A stretch of DNA of 64,000 nucleotides from Trichomonas vaginalis G3. Lineage: Eukaryota; Parabasalia; Trichomonadida; Trichomonadidae. The first letter of the stretch is position 1. The number at the start of each line of letters is the position of its first letter. The translations under genes were made by a program, and so were the position numbers. The stretch spans positions 18,237,962-18,301,961 of the forward strand of contig NC_067208.1 in NCBI RefSeq assembly GCF_026262505.1. The letters run 5' to 3'. Of this stretch, positions 48,268 through 58,422 are shown one piece after another. The notes beneath the pieces were generated by a model. The model searched no databases. It was not told where the DNA came from and saw only the letters and a list, made by a program, of their open reading frames with translations.

Positions 48268-49353
48268 ATGAGCTTGAAAGAAGTATTCGAACAACATCCA
48301 TAGAGGTCATTTAAGAAGTTCAATGAAGCTGCAAAGAGTTGGGGATTTACTAACAGAACTGAAGTGAAAAGGTTCTTTGACAAAAATGTTGTACATCAAA
48401 CAAAAATAAACCCTTACGACTACTTTTTACCAATTTACTCCAACACTCCTGACGCATACCAATTTGACACTCTCATTCAAAGCAGAAAAGGAGGACATAA
48501 ACCATTCCTCATCTTCATTAATGTTAACACTCGTAAAGCATATGCATATCCAATGAGGAATAAAGGAACTCGTGAAGTGTTAAGAGTTTTACAAAAGTTT
48601 GTAGCAGAACATAGCCCAAGTACTTTAACATCAGACCAAGACAGTGCATACCTCAGCAATGAAATCACAGATTTTCTCATTAAGCATAACATAACTCACT
48701 ACACTACCGAAGACCATAACCATAACATACTCGGCATCATAAACCGCTTCATAAGAACGCTCAGAGATTTAAACCAAGAGCGAGACTTTACCGAAGAAAC
48801 AATGAAACATTTCATCGAAGTATATAATTCCTCAACACATTCTACAACAGGACATACACCAAATTCAATGACACAACAACAAGAAGAAAAGTATATACAA
48901 AAGAAACGAAGTCAAACACAAAATATCAGAAATTCAACACAATTTACCCTCATTCCTGGTACAAAAGTTCGTGTAGTTCTTGACGACAAACCGTTGACAA
49001 AGAAACGTTTAAGGTTAAGTAGAAACTATTATATCGTAGACTCTACGCAAGGTAATGGATATCTTATAAAAGCTGCTGACGACTCTATTGCGTTTTATCC
49101 TCGACATAAATTAGTCGAAAGTAGTAATGGCAAACTTGCTGAAACCATTGACGAAGCAAAGCGAGGAGTGGTTATTGAAATACTTGGCTATAACATAAAC
49201 GATGACACTTATAAAGTAAGATATGAAGGAGGTGTTGAAGATGTTATACCATCTAAGAACTTGAGAGAGTCAAAGCCAACACATCTGGGACCATTAGAGC
49301 GGGAGTACTGGAAAGACAAAAATAAGCCAGAAAGAATAAGAAAATTCTTCTAA
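48268..49353 (+). pseudogene. Polinton retroviral-type integrase (E, broken)
   Basis: rve core with AYQFDTLIQSRKG, PSTLTSDQDSAYLS and HNILGIINRFIRTLRDLN. The C-terminus has a chromo/Tudor-like beta segment (GVVIEILGYNINDDTYKVRYEGG). It integrates the element. It looks broken (one break). Confidence 0.82.
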
Positions 49354-49461
49354 ACTTTTTCATTAGATGTAAATCAGACATGAATGAGAACAGTCATGTA
49401 TTATTAATGGTACCATTTATTTTAACATAAATTTACACCAAAAATATATTTTAGGTGAAGA

Positions 49462-49475
49462 GGTGAGATCTCACC
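49462..49475. repeat. GGTGAGATCTCACC palindrome, site 2
   Basis: Between the integrase stop and the 49618 gene. Flanked by GGTGAAGA and by TTTTTTTTCACC repeats, then a GC hairpin ACCGCTTAGCGGC (49503-49515). The AAATTTACACCAAAAATATA before it is shared with the repeats of element A. Confidence 0.85.
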
Positions 49476-49617
49476 TTTTTTTTCACCTAATTTTTCACCC
49501 TCACCGCTTAGCGGCTCAGATTGCTTTAGCTTTCGCGTGAATTTTCATGAATTTCCTTAAGATAGAAAAATAAAGTTAGTTTTATTTTTATTTATTTTTT
49601 TATTTTGTATAAAAGAT

Positions 49618-50547
49618 ATGATTTCAACAATCGGCACAACAACAATTCAAACAACTACAGCACCAAACTCGCTAGTCATGAATCCTACGTCAATGTTGGT
49701 AGAGATGAAAAGCTTTATTCCTTCTTCATATACTTTTGAAACAGAAATCCAGAAGATAAAGCAAGAACTTTTAACAAGTAATTTAGACTGTAGTGCGAAA
49801 GATGAAACAAATGAACAGTATCTTTATGAAATGCAGGACATTATTGACCATTTACCCAAATTGCCTGAAATCCAACAGCAAAAACTAACTATTCCTGAAT
49901 TCGACGAAATAGAAGTGAAACCAACTGACTCAGTAGAAATAAAGAAATTCATACGTAAAGTAAATTATGAGTTTCTAGGATATCATTGCAACCATAAAGT
50001 TATGGACAAAGATTGCGACATGGTTTATAAAAATATTTCTGACATATATAAATCGGTGGAGTTTAAGACATACGATAACTTTGTTTCATTAGTTGCAAAA
50101 TGTGTTTGGGAAATAAGAGATAAAGATAGAAGAGGTAAGGTATGGCATGAACAGTTAAAACCAGCAGCTTTTGAGTTAAAGAAAACCATTGACGCCTTAG
50201 TTGTTCTAGCTGGTTTTATTTCAATGTATAACGCAAAAATGAATCCGCAATGTTCAAAATGTAAAGCAGCAATAAGAAAATATAACTACTCAGTCAAAGA
50301 GATAGAAAAAATGCGAAACGACTATGCAGACTTAAAGAAAGAAGCAAAAGATAAAATGGATATGTTGACATTTCTGAACAAAAACTATCCAACTGCAGAA
50401 GATTTCCTTCTGTCTGACGTCAAGAAGAAATATAAAGAGACTTTCGGCATGATTAAAACATTCGATGTACTAAAAGAAGAAATTGAAGCTACGAAATTGT
50501 TTAGGATTTCAAATATACATCGTACAATTCATGTAAAACGCTTGTGA
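49618..50547 (+). CDS. 309-residue Polinton cargo protein of unknown function
   Basis: A Thr/Ser-rich start, helical, with CSKCKAAIRKYNYSVKEIEKM near residue 220 (a single CxxC) and a C-terminal coiled coil (ADLKKEAKDKMDML). It has the same T-rich leader as the two KilA-N genes that follow (GTTAGTTTTATTTTTATTTA), which suggests a co-regulated cargo block. No family recognised. Confidence 0.5.
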   Translation: MISTIGTTTIQTTTAPNSLVMNPTSMLVEMKSFIPSSYTFETEIQKIKQELLTSNLDCSAKDETNEQYLYEMQDIIDHLPKLPEIQQQKLTIPEFDEIEVKPTDSVEIKKFIRKVNYEFLGYHCNHKVMDKDCDMVYKNISDIYKSVEFKTYDNFVSLVAKCVWEIRDKDRRGKVWHEQLKPAAFELKKTIDALVVLAGFISMYNAKMNPQCSKCKAAIRKYNYSVKEIEKMRNDYADLKKEAKDKMDMLTFLNKNYPTAEDFLLSDVKKKYKETFGMIKTFDVLKEEIEATKLFRISNIHRTIHVKRL

Positions 50548-50589
50548 AAAAAGAGGTGAAAAAAGAGGTGAAAAATTAGGTGAAAAAAA

Positions 50590-50603
50590 GGTGAGATCTC
50601 ACC
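50590..50603. repeat. GGTGAGATCTCACC palindrome, site 3
   Basis: Preceded by three GGTGAAAAA-type direct repeats right after the 49618 gene stop, and followed by TCTTCACC. It lies before the leader of the KilA-N/T5orf172 gene. Confidence 0.85.
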
Positions 50604-50721
50604 TCTTCACCTAAAAATTATTTTTATTGAATTCAGCACAAAAATAATGAATTTCATTAGTTAGAAAAATAACGCTAATTTTATTTTTATTTATTTTTTT
50701 ATTTTGTATGTAAAGACAGTA

Positions 50722-51333
50722 ATGACAAACATTGAGTTTGAAACAGTTAGAAAGATAGACAATGACACCAAAGTGGTTAGAATAGGTGATTTAAACGTAA
50801 GATACTCAAAGAAATACAACAAATATTCTTTGTCAGACATTATATCTCCATCTGGAAAGAAAACAAACGACTGGGTTAGAAATGCTTCAACTCAGAAAAT
50901 TTTGACAAGAAATCCTGAGCTTATGATATCAGTAGCATTTCATGGAACAAGAGCATATCTTATAGACAAAAGTCTTATACCAATAGTTTTGTTATGGTTG
51001 GACCCAGTTGTTGGATATAACTTCATAACATATGGTTCATTCGATACGGAACGTTGCAGTGAAGGCTTACTTTACATCGTTCAGAAACCGAAGGACTTCA
51101 ACACAAAAAGATATAAGATAGGAAGGATATATAATATAACTCAAAGATATGACAGTACAGTCAATAGAGTCAAGGTTGTGTTTGTTAATGATATGAGAGC
51201 TGCTGAAACAGAACTACTTGAAAAGTTTGAGAAAATGTATGGTGCTCCCATAAAAGGTAAAGAAACGTTTGAAGTAGATGAGATAGATAAAGCTATAAAA
51301 TTATTTGACGAAGTTGCTGAAAAATACATGTAA
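50722..51333 (+). CDS. KilA-N plus T5orf172 (GIY-YIG-like) protein, element E copy
   Basis: 203 residues from MTNIEFETV; the longer frame starts with a non-ATG codon. Same domains as 22307-22918, about 95% identical. The differences cluster in the KilA-N part (NDWVRNA for YHWVGIA; AFHGTR for KFCGTT), a sign of change in DNA recognition or of mosaic exchange. The 25 bases after the stop are identical in both copies. A DNA-binding nuclease-like role is inferred from the families. Confidence 0.75.
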   Translation: MTNIEFETVRKIDNDTKVVRIGDLNVRYSKKYNKYSLSDIISPSGKKTNDWVRNASTQKILTRNPELMISVAFHGTRAYLIDKSLIPIVLLWLDPVVGYNFITYGSFDTERCSEGLLYIVQKPKDFNTKRYKIGRIYNITQRYDSTVNRVKVVFVNDMRAAETELLEKFEKMYGAPIKGKETFEVDEIDKAIKLFDEVAEKYM

Positions 51334-51423
51334 AGCGTTTATTTTTGGTCTTTTGTGAAAGTCAGAAAATAAAGTTAGTTTTATTTTTATTTATTTTTTT
51401 TTATTTTGTATGTAAAGACAGTA

Positions 51424-52194
51424 ATGACAACATCAGAGAACACAACAACAGTTATAGTCCATGAAGCCATTAATGAAGAATACGAGTACATACAGTATAA
51501 CAAACAGTTACGTCTCATTCGTTCAGTCAAAGATGACATGTACCAAATGCAAAGTATAATGAATGCTCTTCGTTCTACAAAGCAAGCATATCATTGGTTT
51601 GAAAACCAACAGACAAAAGAACTTTTAGAAGAATTTCCTCATATGATTGCTTCCCTCGGAAAACCGAGAGAAGAGATTCCGTATGAAAATCGCAAGAATT
51701 TGGCTCCTGGTTTGAAAGGTTATTATGTTCATAGACTTTTAGTAAACGCCGTAGCAATGTGGGCTTCACCTCGTTATGCTTGTTATATTTTCATGATGTT
51801 AGATGAACTATATAAAGCAGAACGTGGAGAGATGGAAAAGAAACTTCAAGCAAAAGATGAAGTCATTGAATCCAAAGACAAAAGCATACAGAAAAGAATA
51901 CCGCGTTCAGTACCAAAAGGAAAGGAAAAGAGTTATAAGTATATGATATATACTGAAGAGTTGGAGAAAGAAGAAGATAGAGATATGGTTATGTTGCATT
52001 TAGTCAGAAGAAACAACAAAAGCTTTTATGACCTTGCTAAGATTTGCAAATCTGACAGAAACTGGTTCTATCGTGAAAACTTACCGATTTCAATGACACC
52101 GAATGAGCAAATAAAGGAAATTGTCAAAATACTCTTCCTCAAACACACTATGACATCAAAGGTTGCACAATACTTACATTCAAAGAAGACTTAA
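51424..52194 (+). CDS. KilA-N protein with DUF3627-like C-terminus
   Basis: 256 residues. The KilA-N core is clear: TKQAYHWFENQQTKELLEEF and GYYVHRLLVNAVAMWASPRY, then ACYIFMMLDELYK. A coiled coil and a C-terminal domain (YKYMIYTEELEKEEDRDM, NWFYRENLPISM) of the DUF3627 type follow. Such genes are multicopy in iridoviruses, baculoviruses (Bro-like) and phages, and bind DNA. Its leader is a copy of that before 50722. Looks open. Confidence 0.72.
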   Translation: MTTSENTTTVIVHEAINEEYEYIQYNKQLRLIRSVKDDMYQMQSIMNALRSTKQAYHWFENQQTKELLEEFPHMIASLGKPREEIPYENRKNLAPGLKGYYVHRLLVNAVAMWASPRYACYIFMMLDELYKAERGEMEKKLQAKDEVIESKDKSIQKRIPRSVPKGKEKSYKYMIYTEELEKEEDRDMVMLHLVRRNNKSFYDLAKICKSDRNWFYRENLPISMTPNEQIKEIVKILFLKHTMTSKVAQYLHSKKT

Positions 52195-52368
52195 CATTAC
52201 TGAAGGAAAAAATAACAGAATATTTCGATAACTTCAAAGAGGAAGAATAAAGTCACGACAACATTAACGAAGAAGTCACGACAACATTAACGAAGAGAGA
52301 ATGAGGTGAAAAAAGAGGTGAAAAAACGGGTGAGATCTCACCTCTTCACCAAAAATATATTTTTGCTT
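52195..52368. repeat. 23-bp direct repeat and palindrome site 4
   Basis: AAGTCACGACAACATTAACG occurs twice (about 52250 and 52273). Then two GGTGAAAAA repeats and GGTGAGATCTCACC at 52330-52343, followed by TCTTCACC and AAAATATATTTTT. It separates two converging genes. Confidence 0.8.
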
Positions 52369-52821
52369 AAATGACGTCAGGGTCAATTTCTTCAACCATT
52401 TCACTTCCTTCGTCAATGTCAATAGAAGCTTCTTCAACCTTTGGTAGGAGCTTCTGTATAACATCTTTGTTCGTTATTGTCTTCAGAGATGAAGGATAAT
52501 ATTTCACATTTGTTTCACCTTTTTATATTCTTTCTGCTGCGATAAATCTAAAACAATACTGAAGAAGTCAATATTAGAGTTCTTTATAACAGTATAATGA
52601 GTATCTTTGACATTCACGAAGAAACTATTTTGTTTCAAAACTACTGCTAACTCTTGTGAAGTATAACGTTTGCGGTCAATGACGATAGCTAATGGTCTGA
52701 CATACTGACCAAACTTAGATTCTTTCACAAACTTCTTGTTAAAGATAACATTAACATTTGAAGCATTATTGAACTCATTCTTGATGGCAGTAGCGAGAGC
52801 ATTGTATGAAAGAACTTGCAA
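52369..52821 (-). pseudogene. E counterpart of the 24800 beta protein (broken)
   Basis: A mixed alpha/beta domain (QYVRPLAIVIDRKRYTSQEL, NVKDTHYTVIKNSNIDFFS) and an acidic tail (EEASIDIDEGSEM, EEIDPDVI), parallel to the acidic end of the B protein at 24800-25219. It looks broken (one break). It stands head to head with the polymerase. A replication accessory role is possible. Confidence 0.45.
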
Positions 52822-52927
52822 TCTTGCATGTGTTTCATTAAAATAAAAATATTAAATTATTTTGAAAAATAACTTAAAAAATCTAATCTAATTTTTTCAA
52901 AAAATATTTTTTTATTTCCTACTAAAG

Positions 52928-55900
52928 ATGTATCGGAAGTTGTCTAAGTTAGAACACTCGGAAATAAAACAACTTCTTACAGAAGCTAATATAGATGTTG
53001 CAAAGCATTACGCAACAAACAAAAAGGCACTCGCTGACATCCTCAATGACTATAATGGTGCAATAAGTTATGATAGAATTCATGAGTTCATAAAGCCGCA
53101 ACGCGGCGAGGACGAAGTCCATGCAATAGCATTTCCTTTAAATGACGTTGCTATTGACTTATATCATAGACGTTCAGTACCTGAAGTAAGAAGAGAAATG
53201 TTTGACATAACAAATGCAAACGTTGGTGAAACAAGAAGAAGAGACGACACACTGAAACAACAGAGAAGAGAGATGTTTAAAAGTGCTATAGAACAAGTTC
53301 GCAAAGCTAACGATGTCATTCGTTCCATTGACGACAAACCAAAAGAAGGTGAGAGATGGTTAAAGAAAGATGAAGAGAATAGGAAGAGAAATGTGAAGTC
53401 AGGCAATAGACTCATTGACTTTAACATCGAAGCTTTAGATGAACCAAACAGAGACTACTTACACAAACATTTCGGTAAGGTTTTCATGAGACTCTTAGAG
53501 AAAATTAAAATAAACTCACAACAGAGATGGATGGTATGTTATAAACTTGGTGGAAAGTATGAATGTTCTACGTTAAACCTCAATAATATTGGAACATTAC
53601 TACATCAGCTCTTGAAGGAGAACTTTATATCAGAGATAGAAGCAAATGCTGCAGGTATTGTTGAAATGCACTATGACTTCTTCTTGACAAACATAAAGAA
53701 TCTTACCGAAATAAAGATGTATGATTTAACAGAATATGAAGGCTTAACGATGTCAGATGTAAAGAAAGGCAAACCAAAAAAGAGACCATATAGAGATGAA
53801 AGCACACTGACAAATGACCAGAAAGCCATTTTGGAAGCTCTTAAGCAAACAGGAAACCCAGCACTTATAGAAAGCTTTTGGAAAGATAATGGTGAAAAGA
53901 AGTTTTATAAGAAGAGAAGCGGTCAGTTCTGGAAGTATCTTTGCACATTACCTATAAATCTTGAGCGCTACCAAATTTCAATGAATTGAACAAAAGAACT
54001 GCACACTTATGACAGAAGACAATTGTTTCGTTTATGCTTGCATTCAGGCTGGAGTAGATGGAGAGACTATTGACCACATGAGAGAAGTCATTCGTGTTAG
54101 AGACTTTCCTCAAAGTAAAGTACAAGAAATTTCTGACGCAACAGGTATAGCATTTAATGTTACCATTGGTTATTTCAATGACTCAAGACATAATGAAATA
54201 AAGAGATATATACCAAAAGAATGTGAAACTGTTAGAACTATTGACTTACTTCTTGTTGAAGACCACTACATGCTAAACGAAAGATTACCAATGACAACAT
54301 ATTTCATTCGCAACTATATAGAAATTCTCAAAGCTTGTGGTGGAATGAACATTGAGAAACAAATGAAGATTTATACAAAGAGAGAAGATAAATATGTAGT
54401 TCGTTATGATAGAACAACACCGTTATGGGATGTTATGAAAACATTGTGGGAGTGCAAATATTTCGAACCTATTTCTTATGGAGAACTTTTCACATATACT
54501 ACTGACTTATATAAACAGAACCTTGCACCATTTAAAGATTTGACATATGCTCCAAAGTATTGTGTACAACTGAAGAAGAAAGCCGAGTCAAAAGAAGTAA
54601 ATAAAAATAAGTGCAAGTTCATTCCTGAGCACGTTTTCTTTGCTGACTTTGAGTGCAGTACCGATGGCTTTCATAAAGCTTTTAACATATGTTACGACAG
54701 TGAAGATGGTTCAGTGAGTGAAAGCATTTGGGGTCAGAACTGTGCAACAGAATTTTTGGAGCGACTTCCTGACAAGAGTTTAATATATTTCCATAACCTC
54801 AGTTATGATATAAACTTCATCTTAAGACACATGACAGAAGTGAAAGGAACTCCCATCATTAAAGGTTCACGAACAATGCAAATAACTGGCTTATATAAAG
54901 GAAGGGCAATTATTATAAAAGACTCTTACAGTGTTATAAATAAGAAGCTTAAACTATTTCCTGCTATGTTTAACTTACAAACAGGACCGAAAGAAGTATT
55001 TCCATACAACTACTACAGCAGTGTTTTGTTAGCAAATGACAACAGAACTGGTGTCATTTCTGAAGCATGTAAGTTTATCCGGGATGCAGATACATTCATG
55101 AAAACATAGATTCCATCAAAGGTTGCAGAATAGATGAGAACCACTTCGACTTAGAAAAGTATAGCACATTTTATTGCAAACAAGATGTAAGAATTTTAAG
55201 AGAAGGTTTTGTTAAGTTCCGCAATGACATATTGAAAGAATTTGATTTAAACGTTTATGACTACGTTAGTATTTGTTCAATTGCTAACAAATTATTTGAG
55301 AACAGAGTGTACTTCCCGAATGGAAATTTATATGACCTCTCAAATAAACCAAGAGAATTTATTTCACGATGTATTCAAGGTGGAAGATGTATGGTCAGAT
55401 AACATGAAACAAAAGAGCGAAAGAGAAACTCATTGCTGATTTCGACGCTGTTTCATTATATCCATCAGCTATAGCAAGACTTTATACTTTAGAAGGTATT
55501 CCAAAGGTTATGAAGAAAGAAATGTTAAGCACAGAGTATCTCATGAGACATTTATTCGATGACGACCAAAAGGAACCCATTGGTGAAAAGTTTATGTCTG
55601 GCTTCTTTGTTCTCATTAAGATAACAGAGATTGGAATACATAGACACTTTCCTTTAATAGTTTGTGACCCTGAACTAAATCCAGAACTTAACGTTCCCAG
55701 AAGTTCAAACACTTGCTGTTTAATGTATGTTGACCATATAACATTACAAGACCTCATAAAATATCAAGGTGTCAAATGTGAAGTGTTGCAAGGATACTAT
55801 TACGATGGAACAGAGATATTAGAATAAGAGATGAAGTAAAGAAGTTGTTTGAGTTAAGGTTAAAGTATAAGAAAGAAGGAAATCCTTTGCAAGAAAATAT

Positions 55901-56603
55901 AAAGCTCTTCTGAACAGTATTTATGGCAAAACTATTCTATCTCCTATTGAGTCAAAAATAACCATAGTAGATGACAAAGATGCTATAAGATATGCCATCA
56001 GAAACTACAACCATATAGTGAAGTTCGAAGGTTTGGATGGTTCAGATAAAACTATTTTCAAGCTAACGAAAAGCATTTGCAGACACTTTAACTTCTGTCC
56101 ACTTGGTGTTAACATTCTGTCTATGTCGAAGAGAATAATGTGTGAAGTATTCTGTACTGCTGAGGACTTAGGAATGGACATCTTTTATAGCGATACGGAC
56201 AGTATGCATCTCTACAATGAAGATATCCCTCGTTTAGCTGAAGAGTTTGAGAAACGTTATGGAAGAGTTCTCATTGGTAAAAACCTTGGTCAATTTCATA
56301 GCGACTTTGCAGAAATCACAAAATAAACAAAGTTTAGCATACAAGTCAATATTTTGTGGAAAGAAGACTTACATAGACTTACTCACGAATGATTTAAATG
56401 AAGTTGCATTTCACTGCAGAATGAAAGGCGTGAAGCAAGATGTTATTGCTTTAACCGCTAATGAAATGTTTCCTGACTCTGTTCAGTGTTTCTATGATGA
56501 AGATAAAGGTTTAATGGTTCCGCAAGGAAAATTTGACAAAGACTCTGAGTTCAGTGTTATGAAGTTATATAAAGCACTTTATGACGGTCAAGAGATTGAT
56601 TGA
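52928..56603 (+). pseudogene. Protein-primed type B DNA polymerase, long form (broken)
   Basis: About 1,200 codons. In order: a basic N-terminal region; a Cys/His segment (DNCFVYACIQAG ... LLVEDHYMLNE) like viral OTU-type domains; 3'-5' exonuclease motifs (VFFADFECST, YFHNLSYDINFIL); polymerase motif A (ADFDAVSLYPS), motif B (LLNSIYGKT) and motif C (IFYSDTDSMHL). This is the full set for Polinton PolB, which would copy the element from its ends by protein priming. It looks broken (about five breaks). A GC-rich micro-hairpin lies inside the N-terminal coding part (53095-53120). Confidence 0.85.
53095..53120. repeat. GC-rich double micro-hairpin inside a coding frame
   Basis: GCCGC-AAC-GCGGC followed by GGAC-GAA-GTCC, much richer in GC than its surroundings. 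It is read in frame as PQRGEDEV. Similar units are at 41275-41301, 56765-56789 and, in part, 58155 and 49503. Confidence 0.7.
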
Positions 56604-56764
56604 CTTATGTAAGTCATGTCAACCTTGCTTTGCTGAAAAGTTTAACTTTTCTATTCAGACTAAGACTTCATTCATAAGAAAGCTTAAGTTCTGAGGTCAT
56701 GAATGAGAAAAATAATGAGGTCATTTATTTTTGTCAGCAGTGAGACCATTCATGATAAAAATAA

Positions 56765-56789
56765 GCCGCTAGCGGCAAGGGTGAAGCCC
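56765..56789. repeat. GC-rich double micro-hairpin, intergenic
   Basis: GCCGCTAGCGGC, AA, GGGT-GAA-GCCC, then ATG. It sits just after the stop of the facing gene at 56800, in a 196-base gap after the polymerase. Confidence 0.7.
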
Positions 56790-56799
56790 ATGTGGTCAT

Positions 56800-57657
56800 T
56801 TACAATACTGCGATGGTAGAGTTTAAGAGTTGTGCTTCAATGTAGAGACAGTCCTTATGGTCTGGAGGTAAGAACACTGGGCAGTTATGGTCATGAGTGG
56901 AGAACATGTCTATCCAAAACTCACGATTGAAGCCAGTTAATTTATAGTATTTAGGGTTAGGAAGTGGTGAAGTTCTTGTATGACCAATGAACTCATTTTC
57001 AACTCCCTTACTTAAGTTTGAATATAATATAGCTTGCTTTCTATCCCAAATGCCAGGTGTTACAATCTTTGAAAATTCATTTTTCCTCGGAAGCATTGCA
57101 TCATAATTGAAAACATTCTTGAAATCATCACTTGGTTCAGAGATTTGAAATCTTATACGTAATGGATTTTCTTTCTCTTTAGCGACTTCATTGAATGGTG
57201 AGAATACAACAAAATGACAGTCATGTGTTCCATCTTCATTTTCATTAAATTCATAATGAAAGTCTATAAGTTGTGGCTGACTACCTTCTTCTTTCAGTTG
57301 TGCAAGAAACTCACGTAAAGGCTGTAAAGTTTGTACTTCAATGTTGAACTTTTTCTCGAACATCTCATTAAATGAAATCATACATTGTTGCAATGTTGTA
57401 TCGTCTTTAAAGTATTTGTATATGTGAATGTTTTGGGCGCTTAAAGACTGTTCGTCATTTTCTATCTCGACTTGAAGTATAAAGTCAACCTTTCTGAAAG
57501 CACGTGTTATATACATAGATGTTATGCCAATGTACTTCTCTTCATTTATGTTCACAATCCAGTCTGTTGGAAACTTAAACGTTACTCTGTTCCCCTTTAT
57601 TTTGACGTCAGGGTTTTCACTACTGAACGCAACAGATAAAGGTATTTGTCTATACAT
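56800..57657 (-). CDS. Putative Polinton structural protein, 285 residues (E)
   Basis: MYRQIPLSVAFSSEN, then RVTFKFPTDWIVNINEEKYIG near residue 25, the same early motif style as 11651 (B) and 41412 (E). Beta-rich with a His/Asp/Pro-rich end (STHDHNCPVFLPPDH) and a final hydrophobic strand. E therefore has two such proteins where B shows one. Probably a particle component. GGATAAAAA lies upstream at 57665. Confidence 0.55.
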   Translation of the reverse strand: MYRQIPLSVAFSSENPDVKIKGNRVTFKFPTDWIVNINEEKYIGITSMYITRAFRKVDFILQVEIENDEQSLSAQNIHIYKYFKDDTTLQQCMISFNEMFEKKFNIEVQTLQPLREFLAQLKEEGSQPQLIDFHYEFNENEDGTHDCHFVVFSPFNEVAKEKENPLRIRFQISEPSDDFKNVFNYDAMLPRKNEFSKIVTPGIWDRKQAILYSNLSKGVENEFIGHTRTSPLPNPKYYKLTGFNREFWIDMFSTHDHNCPVFLPPDHKDCLYIEAQLLNSTIAVL

Positions 57658-57681
57658 TTAATTCGGATAAAAATAAACCAT

Positions 57682-57942
57682 TTACTCTTTCTTTGCTTCA
57701 GCTTCTTTAGCTTTTGCTTCAGCTTCTTCTCTAGCTTTTTTCGCCAGTAGTCTTGGGTTCTTTTGTCTTCCAGCAGCTAATGCAGCAAGTTGTTTTTCAC
57801 TAAGTTTTCTCTTTGGTCTCTCTGGCTTTTGTTCTTGTTTTTGTTCCTTCAGTTCGGATAAAATTTGCTCACGAATTTCTTTCTTCAATGCTTCAACATC
57901 TATGACCCCTTGGGTCTTGTCCGTAGGGCTTGTCTGAGTCAT
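57682..57942 (-). CDS. Small Lys/Ala/Glu-rich basic protein
   Basis: 86 residues from MTQTSPTDKTQGV. A helical Lys/Glu/Gln stretch, then KRKLSEKQLAALAAGRQKNP and an Ala/Glu/Lys helix. The LSEKQLAALAAGR piece recalls short modular DNA-binding repeats, and the protein as a whole is histone-like in charge. Function unknown; DNA packing is possible. Confidence 0.5.
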   Translation of the reverse strand: MTQTSPTDKTQGVIDVEALKKEIREQILSELKEQKQEQKPERPKRKLSEKQLAALAAGRQKNPRLLAKKAREEAEAKAKEAEAKKE

Positions 57943-57987
57943 TTGACTGCAGATAAAAAACAAAATTAAAACTTTAACCGATGTAAA

Positions 57988-58422
57988 ATGAGCTTGTCAA
58001 AATCAGAGCGAGAGTCTATTATATTAAATGACGCAAGAGGAATACAACATCCTTTCTATTACGTAAGTCAGAGTAAAGATGGTAAAATATACGTAAGAAA
58101 AAGAAAGGTTCCATTAGCGAATGCAGAAAGCGACAACATTAAGGTGTATGGCAAGGGTGAAGTCCACGAAGTCCATGTTAAGCCTTCTATTCAAACTGAA
58201 AAGTCAATAGAACCAGAAGAAAAGAAGCCAGATGTACTTTCAATAACGAACCAAGAGCTTATTGCAAAGTTCGTGAATTTCATTGAAAAACAAACCGAGT
58301 CAAAGAATCCTGACCCGCCAGTGAAAGAAGTTGAGACAAAAGAGAATGTACAGTTCATTGAAAATGTCAAGAAACAACTTCCACCACGAATGCCAAGAAG
58401 AAGAGTGAGAATAATGAAGTAA
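57988..58422 (+). CDS. KDG-domain Polinton protein (E)
   Basis: 144 residues. The N-terminal domain FYYVSQSKDGKIYVRKRKVPL has the same pattern as 15656 (B) and 60557 (E). A linker with KGEVHEVHV (encoded by a GC-rich repeat at 58155), a helix and a very basic end (PPRMPRRRVRIMK). It stands 27 bases before the major capsid gene. Unknown function, possibly a DNA-facing virion protein. Confidence 0.5.
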   Translation: MSLSKSERESIILNDARGIQHPFYYVSQSKDGKIYVRKRKVPLANAESDNIKVYGKGEVHEVHVKPSIQTEKSIEPEEKKPDVLSITNQELIAKFVNFIEKQTESKNPDPPVKEVETKENVQFIENVKKQLPPRMPRRRVRIMK

